Below, piece by piece: positions 47,801-58,500 of a DNA stretch of 64,000 nt (the first letter of the stretch is position 1; each line of letters opens with the position of its first letter). The stretch is from Perkinsus chesapeaki (Eukaryota > Perkinsozoa > Perkinsida > Perkinsidae): assembly GCA_013115145.1 (NCBI GenBank), contig JAAPAO010000072.1:1571-65570 (forward strand), given 5' to 3'. The position numbers and the translations under genes are program-made. The notes beneath the pieces were generated by a model that saw only the letters and a program-made list of their open reading frames with translations, had not been told where the DNA came from and searched no databases.

Positions 47801-48435
47801 CAGTGGTGTCTTTTGCAGAGGATACGGAAGTGATTTTCGTAACCCAGGCGATCAATCTTGTCGAGGGGTCTTTAATGTAGAGGTGGCCACGGTTCACTCG
47901 TGAACTTCACAGCGTGTAGAACTGAGTGTTCGGAGCGGATGAGAGCCCAAAAGCAGCATTTGAAGCTTCGATTGTTGATCAGCGCCTCTGATCTTTCATT
48001 TCTGCATTGGTCGACTTAATAACATACATACGTGTTTTCCGCGACGACCGACTAAATGGGGTCCATGGATCGGGCGGTCCACTTTCCGCTACTAACCTAG
48101 CTGCTATTGAGAAACCACGATAACGTGCAATAGCCAGTCTTAGCTGAGGATACTGGCTTTCTGTATCAGGTTGAATATTAAGTATTACATTTAGGAATCT
48201 GTTACTGAGTCGCTAAAGTGACAGGGTGAATGCTGCCCCCGAAGTTGATGCTAGACTGCTAACCTTCATTGACAATACTGTGTGTTATAACCCAATAAGT
48301 GAGTTGTCGCTGGAGGTAGAAAAATTCTCAACTATCGGCAGCATGAAATTGTTCAAGTACATAGCAAAGAAGAGAGTAATGTTAATGTTGGGAGAGAGTA
48401 GAAAGACGTCCACCAGATAGATGAACACATCCCGG
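47801..48435. other. Intergenic region
   Basis: About 630 bp. A 64-codon plus-strand frame at 48226-48420 has no support. Nothing else seen. Confidence 0.35.
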
Positions 48436-48822
48436 TTACTGTCTCTGGTAACATACACCCCCCGCAGCCGTCTGGAATAAGATATGCGTTTGATTAAGAT
48501 TCATATCAAAACTCTTTGACGTAATATCTAGTACACCACCGGAGTCTTTCACCATTTTCTTAAATTGTTCATCATACAGAGTGAAACGAAATTCGTCCGA
48601 CTCAATCACTACCAAATATTTGCAGACATAGATGATACGGCCTTCAGGCGGGGGCGCAAGATGACTGAACCTCACTCGACGACCTTGACCTTGACCTATG
48701 AAGGTTATGCGGCTGATATAATAGCTGGGCCTCTTGGGAGATACAGGATAGTATATGCCATCGAATCCTTGGCCAACCACCATGGCAAGAACACCCAAGG
48801 TGAGAACGAGCATGAGTCTCAT
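48436..48822 (-). CDS. Small secreted protein, D-G-x-Y family, member 1
   Basis: Starts MRLMLVLTLGVLAMVVGQG, a clear signal peptide, then FDGIYYPVSPKRPSYYIS. The start of the mature protein (DGxYxPxxPKxxxYY), the length and the later segment MVKDSGGVLDITSKSFDM match the protein at 61896-62297 (MVEESAGALTRDSLTWKM). Two cysteines, beta-rich, no membrane helix. Function unknown. A lineage-specific secreted family is inferred. Confidence 0.65.
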   Translation of the reverse strand: MRLMLVLTLGVLAMVVGQGFDGIYYPVSPKRPSYYISRITFIGQGQGRRVRFSHLAPPPEGRIIYVCKYLVVIESDEFRFTLYDEQFKKMVKDSGGVLDITSKSFDMNLNQTHILFQTAAGGVCYQRQ

Positions 48823-50366
48823 CAGACAGAGATGAAGTTCTTAAGTACAACCTTGCAAGGCTTGCAGCGCCACTTTCCGATCGGAAATGATTCGTGTGGA
48901 GCGGCGCTGGTTACTTACTCCACCAGTCGGTGCTTACTGGTAACTTCCACCATCTAAACGTAGATGAAATTAATCATTTTGGCTCTTGTGGATGATAATA
49001 AGTTTAAGCATCTCATAGCATAGTCTTTAGGACCTCTTACATTTGATGTTGAGGTAGAGCCGGATCATCTTTGGTTCCAGAGATAAACTTCGCGAGGTTG
49101 GCACTATGCTCCACCGAACTACTGTCCATGCGAAGCTACTTGACCCCACCTGAGGTTACCACAGGGCCGTCGATCGAGACTTGCAGGCTGCAAGCTGCAA
49201 GTAGCAGCTCACTTGACTCCACACAGAGCTTTGCAGCCTGCAAATCGCAGAAACCGTTTGCCAGAGTTTTTGGTAGGACGGAGAGTCTTCGTCGGAGACA
49301 AACGGTGCTGGGAGCCACAGAATAGATGCGTGACATGCTACCATGGGAACTGCGACTGAATTTCGCAGCAAATTGGGCTGAATCATTCAGCCTGAATGAG
49401 TTCACCTAGCTGACTGAATCGGCTAGATTACCGTCTGCATTCTGCCGACCAAACCCTGGACTGTCTCATCCATGGACATCACATGTCATCTGAAAATTCA
49501 GCTAAACCTGACCCTTTTTTATACATCGGCGTCACGGCTAGCATTAATGGACTGTTAACTCAAGTCATTAGTTAATATGAGAGATGCCAACACCTTACTA
49601 ACACCAAGGGGTGACTGTTCACCGTGCTAATGAACGATGGTCAGTGTGACCGGCTACCTTCGCCGGCTTAGGTAACCTACGTGAGTCGTATCTTCGTAGT
49701 TGTAGTGACTGCTTGACGTGGCGCTTGTTCGAAGAATATTTGACTTGTGCAACTTGTATGTAACAATAACAGAGAATGTCCGGTAAAGACTGAGCTTTCT
49801 AGATAGGCAATCATGGCGGTTCAACCGCCGTAATTTGCAACTCACATTAATTAACTGATGTGGTGGGCTATACCATATAATATGGTTCATATCATTAGTA
49901 CACACATTGCTACTTGAATGAAAGAACTATCAGAAAGGTGTTTACGAGGATATTTACCCGTTAATAACTGGTCAATACATGGTCAAGTTCTACGGGCAAT
50001 CTTAGCGTGACTTGCAAACAATTGGCTCATTTTCTCCCTCGCCTCAGTTGAACGCAGCGATGTGCTAAGCTCGGTGCGGTTCGTAAGCTGCAAGGAGCCC
50101 AGACATGATAGAAAGGCTTATCTCGTCGGACGATCGTCGCCCGAGTCGCAGGTATGTGATTTACCTCTTATACAGGCAGCCAGTAGGCCTCGAGCGTTGG
50201 GCATCGCTTGAAACAGAGTTACGCGTAACAAGTCTACAATAACGGTTTAGCTGACCGATAAGTTTGGTTGAACGTATGATACGTTACGTATCAACATGAA
50301 CGAGTCCATCTTAATTGACAGTAATCAATAGCACAATGCATCAGCTCCATACAACTATAATAATCT
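48823..50366. other. Intergenic region
   Basis: About 1.5 kb. It contains a short inverted repeat ACTTGCAG/CTGCAAGT near 49180-49204. Other open frames look random. Confidence 0.4.
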
Positions 50367-51271
50367 TTAATCGCCGTCGTCGTCATCATCATCGGAAAAC
50401 TCCAAACCCTTGGTTCGTTTTCGCGAGCTCGACAATCTTCTATTCGGATTAACAACGCTCATGTGGTGCCTTCTCTTTGACGGTGGTCGACTGCTAGGGG
50501 TGGGTGTTGATGGGCTCAACGGAATCCCAGAGCTGGAGCTGAAGGAAAGGACAGTTGCTGGCACGGAGTAAACCAATACTGGTGTAGATAGGAGTAAACC
50601 AATACTGGTGTAGATATTATCTACTAGATAAGGTAAGACATTACGCATATACACTCTAACAAATGGGAATAATCTACTTTTGGACTTACCCAGTAGCTTC
50701 TAGATCCTTCATGTCGGCCTTCATTTTATCGATATCATTTTTAAGTCGGTTAATTTCTGTTGCAAGTGCTGCAATGAGTTCACCCTGCCGTTGGGTTTTA
50801 CGGAGATCCAAACGACCACTGATACGTCCCAGATTAGTAATAGTGTAAAAGTAGTGGACGAGGGCGATGTCAGAATCTAAGGGAGGAGCGGTATCATCAA
50901 TCACAACGACAATGGAAGCTCCACATCGTGAGGGAGTGTTTACCTGACGCGTCACATTCAATGGAACATCCTTCAGAGTCGGCCAAAGCAGGGAGGAGCA
51001 TTTCAGTTGCGAAATTCTCGGCCGCTTTTCGCATCTCCTCTGAGGTCTGTTCTGCACCAGTGATGCCTATCAAAGGTTACACTCTACAGTCTTTTGCATT
51101 TTTACCAATAGCTTCCCGTAGCCGTAGAATGTCCGAGACTTCAAAGTCTTTCACAAACTCCACCGCTGATACACTTGCGGCTACTCGAAGTATGATTTCT
51201 TGTTCGCCATCGAAGCAGGCCAAAACCGAGGTGTGATCAGGCAGCGTTATAACACTTTTCAGAGAGAGCAT
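50367..51271 (-). CDS. Coiled-coil protein with small beta head, paralogue 1
   Basis: Head: LSLKSVITLPDHTSVL then FVKDFEVSDILRLREAIGK. After short introns, a second head part (SEEMRKAAENFATEM, then GASIVVVIDDTAPPLD) leads to a helix ISGRLDLRKTQRQGELIAAL that continues as a heptad-like coiled coil (INRLKNDIDKMKADMKDLEA). A basic tail (SKRRHHMSVVNPNRRLSSSR) ends in an Asp run. A beta head, coiled coil and basic tail resemble the XRCC4/SAS-6 type of fold; this is inference only. A 26-bp tandem duplication lies in an intron at 50565-50616. Exon borders are approximate. Confidence 0.5.
50565..50616. repeat. 26-bp tandem duplication
   Basis: Two perfect adjacent copies of a 26-bp unit beginning ggagtaaacc, in a probable intron of the coiled-coil gene. 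Confidence 0.9.
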
Positions 51272-51536
51272 TTACGAGAAAGCTTCATTTCCTGTGCAAT
51301 TAATAGCATCATATACTTTATTTCATACAAAACTCGCCATCTCAGCGAGCTCATACAATTTAGACTGTTCGAACTTTAGAGTATGCAGGTTTTCACCCAC
51401 GGACCGTGGGCCATGATGAATGCGAAAGTGAGGTACCTCCTACGTCGTGTAGGCTGACTGTCTCTCGACTCGGCAACCTGCGTACTATTCAACACAACTG
51501 CATGTAATTCACAATATAGGAAACCGCACAATAAAC

Positions 51537-52631
51537 TCATTCATGTTTCAACTTTTTGTCCGATGATTCTTCCAACGGTGTCCCTCCCGAGTCGGCAATC
51601 GCTGCTCGCTTTGTTCCACTGTTGGCCTTGATACTATCACACAGTGCTGCCTTAACCTTCTCGCTGAAAGAAAGACAAACCTCTTGTGAGCGTCAAAGTC
51701 TCACCAGATGTTGCAAGAATAACTACAATGAGCTTACTCGAAACAATACATTCCCACTATACGCTCAGAAACGTGCAACTATCAACTTATATGACCATAT
51801 AATATCATAATATATGTTGATGACTATCAACATATAATCTTTCTAATACTTATTAACCTTCTATGATAGACTGGAACGGCTGAATGAAATATCGTACAGG
51901 CTATACAACTGCTCGCTTACCACTCGGTTTTAGAAGCGTCCAATAGCTCTTCAGTCTCTTTTAACTTCTTGCCTAACTCAGCTACTTTCCCGTTTAACCG
52001 GATAACCTCTTCTGATAACGCATCATTCAAAGTTTCATAATTAGACATCCGCTCATTCAGCTTAAACTGTCCTTTCATTTCGCCATAGTCTTGTACAGGA
52101 AAGCGAAAGGTTACAACACATTCCTCTGACATAAGACAACTGTTGAATTAATCCGTTTGGTAATAACCACCGTTTGGTAAATTAGTTTCCGGCGAACATA
52201 GAGAGTATAGATCATACTTCAGCGTAACAGAGTTAACATTGTTCTGTGTATTAGTGGATTAGGCTTCCTTTCAAGACAGCCTACCATTTTCTAATTCGAC
52301 TTTACATTTTGATCTTTGGGCAAGGGCCGGTAACAACGACTTTGTTGCGCATTCGCATGCTGATCGTTTCCGCGCGGCCACACTAGTGTCCATATCGTTG
52401 AAGGTGATCCCTAATCACAATGGAAATGACTTTACCGAGGTTCGCTGACTTACCAAGGGCAAGTCGAAGCTTTATTAGCTCGTCTGGATCAAAGTACTTT
52501 ACGTATTCTTTCCCTTTAACCGTCGCGTAAATAGTTATTCTGATGCCTCTTCGTGGGTCACGGTGAACTAGGCTTACAAGAAGGGTAAGGCCGTCGAAGT
52601 AACCCTTTACCACAGATTCAACAGATGTCAT
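51537..52631 (-). CDS. Coiled-coil protein with small beta head, paralogue 2
   Basis: Head: MTSVESVVKGYFDGLTLLV, then GIRITIYATVKGKEYVKYFD and DELIKLRLALGKSANL. The last part aligns with paralogue 1 (FVKDFEVSDILRLREAIGKN). The next exon encodes CVVTFRFPVQDYGEMK and a coiled coil (LSEEVIRLNGKVAELGKKL). A last exon (SEKVKAALCDSIKANSG) ends LEESSDKKLKHE. Layout is the same as in the neighbouring gene, so a tandem duplication is likely. The start codon choice is uncertain; upstream in-frame ATGs run into the carrier gene. Confidence 0.5.
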
Positions 52632-52759
52632 ACAAAAAGGCAAGTCGGCAGGACAGGATTCACTGTTGAACACAAACCACAAGTAGAATCTCTCAAACAC
52701 TACTGATAACGATGATTTCAATACCACCTCCGATTGACGGGAAAAGTTAAAAAATGATA

Positions 52760-53714
52760 CTAGTCGCTGGGACAGCCCCACATTTGCTTAAATCTTGGCA
52801 CTAACACAGCCAAGAAGGCACCAGAGCCTCCAAGGTAGCAAGACTTCACCAAAAAGCCAGCATAGAGTCCAGCCAGCCCACGCTTGGATGCGATATCGGC
52901 AGCGGTCTTGAACATATCAGTGACGCCTGAAACAAAGTAGGCCGGAGATAGAGGGGCGCGAACGATCTCTGGATTGAAGGTGTCGGCTATTGCTTGCTTT
53001 TGGATGACGGTACGAACAACATCACACCAACAGTTAATTGCTGTGCCAAACACACCAGCACAGAAACCTCCAGCTGTATCGGACATCGTACCACGACCAA
53101 ATATCTTATCGGTTTGTTCGCGGAAGATATCCAAGGAGAAGAAGTAACCACCAGTCCAAAGCATTTGGCGGAGCTGCATTCCGGTGTACCCGATATATAG
53201 CCCAACCACGCCACGTGTACGGATGAGGTGCCTGAAGATGTTATGTATTGTCATTATCAAAGGTACCATGACCTTACCTCATAGTGTCGGCAGTCCCTTT
53301 GAATTTACCTTCAGCATCCAGCTGTTGCGCTAACTTGGCGTTCTCGAAAGGTGAGATTGCAATGACTTCCGGGATGGTGGCGAGCGAGCCGGCAATGCCC
53401 TTCGAGAATGGCGTGCCGTCCTTCTGTTTGGTACCGAAAACCCTCTGATGGAAGATCGGTTGCAACCAAAACTTGATAACTCTCGAAAAGGTTGCACGAA
53501 CCATTTCAGCTCCCAACCCTTTCGATACAAACCCGCCAGCGCCGTGGGTCTGGTAGAAATTTTTCACAAGTGTTGGCACGGACGAGCGTTGGCCGGAGGC
53601 TTGAGCCATCACCAATGCACGAACGATGTCAACTGGGTACATCGCAAAAGCGGTCACAACGGCGGCACCGGTCACAGGGGGAAGGGTGTCCAAGGCAGAT
53701 GGGGGATTAGGCAT
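52760..53714 (-). CDS. Mitochondrial carrier family protein
   Basis: Two exons joined across a short intron near 53230-53275. The first half starts MPNPPSALDTLPPVTGAAVV and has the carrier signature MYPVDIVRAL (P-x-D-x-x-x). A second, weaker one is ISPFENAKLAQQL. The third repeat is changed to CWCDVVRTVIQKQ. Helices and GLYAGF-type loops (GVVGLYIGYTG, GLAGLYAGFLVKS) follow each repeat. This threefold pattern fits a six-helix inner-membrane carrier. The divergent second and third signatures suggest an unusual substrate; which one cannot be told. Confidence 0.85.
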
Positions 53715-54207
53715 GGTAGAAAAAAGGAGACGACACTTACAGATGGCACAAAGTAATCAGAATCTTGCTCCACTTGCTCTCCCTAGGCAGTTCCTCAACG
53801 CAAGATGGGCTACATGGAGGGACACAATAAGGTATCTAAATTTCAGTGGACTCTAGGAGCTCAGGAACGCTCGGAGGGGGTGGGATGAATAAATCAAGCG
53901 CGCCAGGATATAGCGAGTCTAACTTATTGGCTCTGTCTTCACCAATACGGTCCACGTATCTAGCGGAGCGAAGCGATTCATATATCACTTTTTGGAATGG
54001 GCGACCTGCTTACCCTTTCCATGCACGTTCACCTTCCCCTTCCCTCTTCTCCCACATTTTCAATAAATCAGAATATGACACCACAGCGCCAAACTCAGAG
54101 ATATCTCTCATCCGAATGAACTTACCGGTCGACGCACTCGACGAAGATACTCTAATAAAACGAACAATGCAAAAAGCGCTCGCCCAGATGATCGATTTCT
54201 ATCGGGC
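53715..54207. other. Intergenic region
   Basis: Between two minus-strand mitochondrial genes. Contains one copy of the AGCGGAGCGAAGCG motif at 53962. No gene supported. Confidence 0.5.
53962..53975. repeat. Copy of the AGCGGAGCGAAGCG motif
   Basis: Full 14-bp match, upstream of the carrier gene and downstream of the mitochondrial TPR-like gene. Confidence 0.85.
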
Positions 54208-55006
54208 CTACTCTTCGACGGCGGCCTTGAACATTGCCTCTGCCATCACTGCATTGCCTTCAACCTCAAAATTGATGCCTTTTGTGACCAAAGCACGGGC
54301 GACGTACCTGAACCATAGTTAGAGAAATACCCGCGTTGTAAGGACACACGTCTTTTTGATCTCCTCGTTCGGGATTGTCTCGCACAACTTCAGCGCGGTA
54401 TCGTCCTTCTCGACCAACTTACCGTGAGCCTCTTTACATTGCTGGACGAGGGGAGCATCAAACCAACTAGATAACAAAAGATACAAAAGAGCTCAGATTG
54501 ATGGTAACTTACTGATCCTTCAGCACGGCAGTCGCCACAGGTACACCATCCTTCAATGCAGCCTCAGCCTTAGACGCCACAGCACCTCTCAAGGCGAGTT
54601 GGGTAAATCCTTCACCGAGCAGACTAACACTATTGGCAGCCGAGAAGGATTGAGCAGCGGCATCCAAGAACCCTTCATGCCTAAGAAAAAATGAAGTCGT
54701 ATAAGCACGTCGACACTTACCATTGCGCAATGCCAGCTAGCATATCACACAGTGCGGTCTCCGCCTCCATACGCGCCGGGCTGAAGACGTCGTGACCTGA
54801 AGGAAGACCAGTCCGCCAGAGACACAAGGCGACGGCTTACAGCGCTGAATGAGAACTCTTGCGGGCTGCCATTTGCCGGCCTCTGCAAGCTTCAATGCTT
54901 CATTGAAATCAGGCAACTGTCGGGCACTGGTTGAGAGGGATCGAATGCCGCTGCCGAGGATCGAACTTGCGCCTGATTTACTCGCTATAGATAATGGTGA
55001 CATCAT
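54208..55006 (-). CDS. Mitochondrial helical-repeat protein
   Basis: Five exons. Start MMSPLSIASKSGASSILG continues SLSTSARQLPDFNEAL, a typical mitochondrial import signal with a likely cleavage near STSAR. The rest is all-helical and Ala-rich with TPR-like spacing (LKLAEAGKWQPARVLIQ, FLDAAAQSFSAANSVSLLGE, FTQLALRGAVASKAEAAL, AEAMFKAAVEE at the end). It may be a subunit of a respiratory or ATP-synthase complex; no named family is recognised. All four joins keep frame (introns about 42-50 nt). Confidence 0.65.
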
Positions 55007-55168
55007 TTTATCAAAAATATAACAACTGAGCGTGTGCATTCTTGCACGCCACAAAATTGCAACACAACAACTACAGCGAGTGAAAATCTATTAATCCCAC
55101 TTAGACGTTCTTCCACGTTTATCACTCGCGTGGCTTCTATCATCTCGATCTGATAAAACCACATTTCT

Positions 55169-55181
55169 AGCGGAGCGATGC
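55169..55181. repeat. Variant copy of the motif (AGCGGAGCGATGC)
   Basis: One mismatch to the consensus, in the 5' flank of the mitochondrial helical-repeat gene. Confidence 0.7.
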
Positions 55182-55366
55182 AGCTGTAGTTGATTCACCT
55201 CTTTTCCCCAACGAAGGGAACTGTGCTAAGCCCACTGTTTTTGCCGCCACGTTACGGTCACCGAATGCTCGCTTAACTCCAGGAGCGTAGATGTCATCAT
55301 CGGCACATTCTGAGGGGGGGCAACTTATCGTATTGAATCACACACATGAGAATATATTATTATGAG

Positions 55367-55431
55367 ACATATTCATAAGTTGTATTTATTGTGCTCCAGT
55401 GGAGCACAATAAATACAACTTATGAATATGT
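55367..55431. repeat. Perfect 65-bp palindrome (32-bp arms, 1-nt centre)
   Basis: Left arm 55367-55398, centre G at 55399, right arm 55400-55431. The arms are exact reverse complements, AT-rich outside and with a GC-richer tip (GTGCTCCA). A transcript from either strand would form a very stable hairpin. It lies 126 bp downstream of the helicase stop codon and 361 bp upstream of the mitochondrial gene. Confidence 0.95.
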
Positions 55432-55446
55432 GGAGCAGCTCCACAT
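55428..55446. repeat. 19-bp palindrome overlapping the 65-bp one
   Basis: ATGTGGAGC and GCTCCACAT flank one A. It shares its first four bases with the end of the larger palindrome, giving two nested-edge hairpins. Confidence 0.9.
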
Positions 55447-55556
55447 CGCTGCTACTACTGTAATTACTATCCCTACTAGTTAATACAATCATTGCTGACT
55501 TACGAATTTCATCACGGTAGGTGAGAAATGTGAATCGATAACTTGATGATAGAACA

Positions 55557-58500
55557 TTATTTCCTATCTATCGAGAATACCCCCGCGAACCTCTGTCGAT
55601 GTCTACACCCTTCAGGGGTAACTCGACGAGCAAATCTTACGGCGTAACTCAGCCGATGACGTAGTCCAATATGATTCGGTCTTAAATGACGATGCTTACC
55701 ATTAAGATCGACATCACCTCCGATCACAACAGCCTTCTTGGTGGTATCTTCTTGAGAATGCGACGACACCTAAAAACCTTCTAACATACACATCGTTCGA
55801 GCAGCTTACAAATTTCTGCCCAAATCTGGCCGAGCTTGCTGTCGCCGGCTTTCCCTCAGAGTAGCCAAGTCCGTGCCGTTGCTGCGGTCCTCCACCAAGT
55901 GTTGCTCTCTTGAAACCTTTGGCAGTTTTGTGGCCGAGCTCACGGGCGGCTAAAAGTGAATAACTGGAGAAATGCACTTCCACGGAGACCGACCTGCAAA
56001 CGGAGGGAACTCCAAAGCATAGTCCATCAATTGCGATGGAACCTCCTGGAAGACAATATTGTGGCGCGTGAAGCATTCCCCCAGCTGATCTACCTGTTGT
56101 GATTTTTCCATATACTCAACCAATTCAGCAGCCATCTTCGCCGAATTCTCCCTCTTGACCAGTAAGGTGGTAGCATGACCGCTATGACCAGCCCTACCAG
56201 TACGGCCCAATCGATGGGTATGTGTAGTGAGATTGCCTTGTGGAGAACGACCAATACGGAGTCGACCATCATCCTGCTATACCTGTTACTTACCCGACAT
56301 ATCGTAACATATGACTTCTTTAACTGTTGGTATATCGAGGCCTCTACTCGCTACATCAGTCGCTACCAACACCTTCGTCTTGCGTGAGCGGAAGTCCGAC
56401 ATTATCTGCTTGAGTTGTAAATGCGTAAAAGTAAACATCAAATTGTTAAGTACACATTAATACAGTGAAATAAACAAAATTTAATATCGCTAACTGATTT
56501 CAATGTCGACACATATCTGCCATTATTCACCAAGTTGCTGATTGAGCGGAGCCATGGAGATTTGGGCTAAAAACTTATTAAATACCAATTGAAAAGCATT
56601 GTTCGTTCTGTTGTGATATTCCTTTAATATCGGCGGCATAAAGTACGGTATCAGACTTATAAAAATAGTGTGACCCAAAGGGCTGAAAAGCCCTGGTCCT
56701 ATCAGCTTGATGGGACTTTGAGCCATCGCGAATTTTTCTCGGTTACTATTTCCATTTCTGGTGAACCACAAGGAATAGAAACCAACAATGTGCAAGCAAA
56801 CTATTTCTCTTACCAAGTCATGCCCAAGCACAGATGACAGCATTCCTATCTACACCGCCTCGCCGCCTCCGCCGCTGTCACTCACCTTCATTCGCTCATT
56901 CTGATCCGAGTCACCATGCAAAGCCTCACACGGTATCGACATGAACTCCTTGATCGCCACTGCAAGTTCTGATGCCGCCGACTTCTGGTTCACAAATATC
57001 AACACTTGACCATCCTGAGACATAATCTGCACGCATGCACAAGGTAATATGATTCTTCCTAACCTCTTCTTGAGCTTCGTCTAAGATTCGTGGAAGGTTC
57101 TCAGATAACCAATTGAACTTGTCGTCCTTTTCATCAAGAACCACCACTTCCTGTGCAACGGCGTGAGCGGCTCCACCGGTGGTGGCGCTCGCACCGACAA
57201 ATAGTCTCACAGGGTTCCTGAATTCGACCTATATCGTATGTTACTCGCTTAACCTTAAGATACCTCATGATATCACGTGCTAGCCTTTCAATCTTCGGCG
57301 GCATAGTCGCCGAGAACAACATCGTTTGTCGATCAGGTCGTACTCTTTGCACCAAACAACGTACCTTCATCAAAACGTAATTCCTGAAGCGCTCCGCTCC
57401 GCCGTACTTGTTTCTCAAAGCCCATATTAAGCATCCGATCTGCCTCATCTAACACCACCCACGCAGTGTCTCCAGTAAGAGACATTCCGTGCTCCTTGAC
57501 AATGTCAATGCATCTACGAAATCGCCACATTTCGACAGCGAAGCGAAGCACAGGGATTATTCTCCTCACCGGCCTGGGTTCGCCACGACTATATCGCAAT
57601 TGCCTTTCCTCAAATCTTTAAACTGTTCATATTTTGATAAGCCTCCGGCCAACGTAGTGCCTGAGATAATGTGTATCTTTCGACCTTCAACCTCAAGATA
57701 CGATTGTGTGCAGCTGTCCCCTTTTTTGTGTGCTCACTTGTGATTCCAATATGCCTTCCCAATTTATAAATCGTTTTTTCTATCTGCACCGCCAGCTCCC
57801 TCGTCGGGCACAAAATCTGTCAAAAAGTGACAATTCGAGCGGCGGAGCGAAGCAGATGGATCTCACAAGGGCAAAAGGGCTAGCAGGATGCTCCTTGGTG
57901 ACAACTGATCGACTGGATGTATCGGCCTGCTCCTTATGATACATGATGTGCATCACAACCGGCATTAAATAGGCAAGTGTCTTCCCGCTGCCTGAAACGA
58001 GCTCAGATGTCCCAGCCCGGTTTCGAACCATAGGCTTTTAGAATGCGAAACATACACCCTAACCGTTCCGCCACTCAGTCTCTACCTGTATCAGCGATAG
58101 CCATGACATCCCTTCCTGCCAATACCGATGGTATTGCAGCACACTGAATCGGAGTCGGTTTCTGCCAGACCAAAATACTAAATCGATCACGTGTTCGATT
58201 TCTTCACCTCAAACTTAGCATGCTTTAAAGCCTCTGCAACAGCCAGCGGAGGGCAACACTGTTCGAATGTCGACACTGCCCGAGGGACCTGGAGCGATTA
58301 TCGAAAAGTCCGGGAATTAGCTAAATTGCGGCGGCCTTACCGATTGGCCCGTTGCCGATATGCATTTTTCTTTATTAAACTTCCTAACCTCCACATCGGA
58401 CATTCCGCTAACTTCCGGATCCGCTTTGTACGGCCATCTAACGTACATACCCAAAAATGCCAAAACAAAAATCGCTTCGCTCCGCTGTCGTTACCTGTGA

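Noticed and set aside
54950-54975. B-box-like GTTCGATCC near a start codon
   Set aside because: It encodes the SSILG part of the mitochondrial import signal and has no other tRNA features.
55360-55450. Palindrome as a bacterial-type intrinsic terminator
   Set aside because: The region is eukaryotic and no T run follows the stem.
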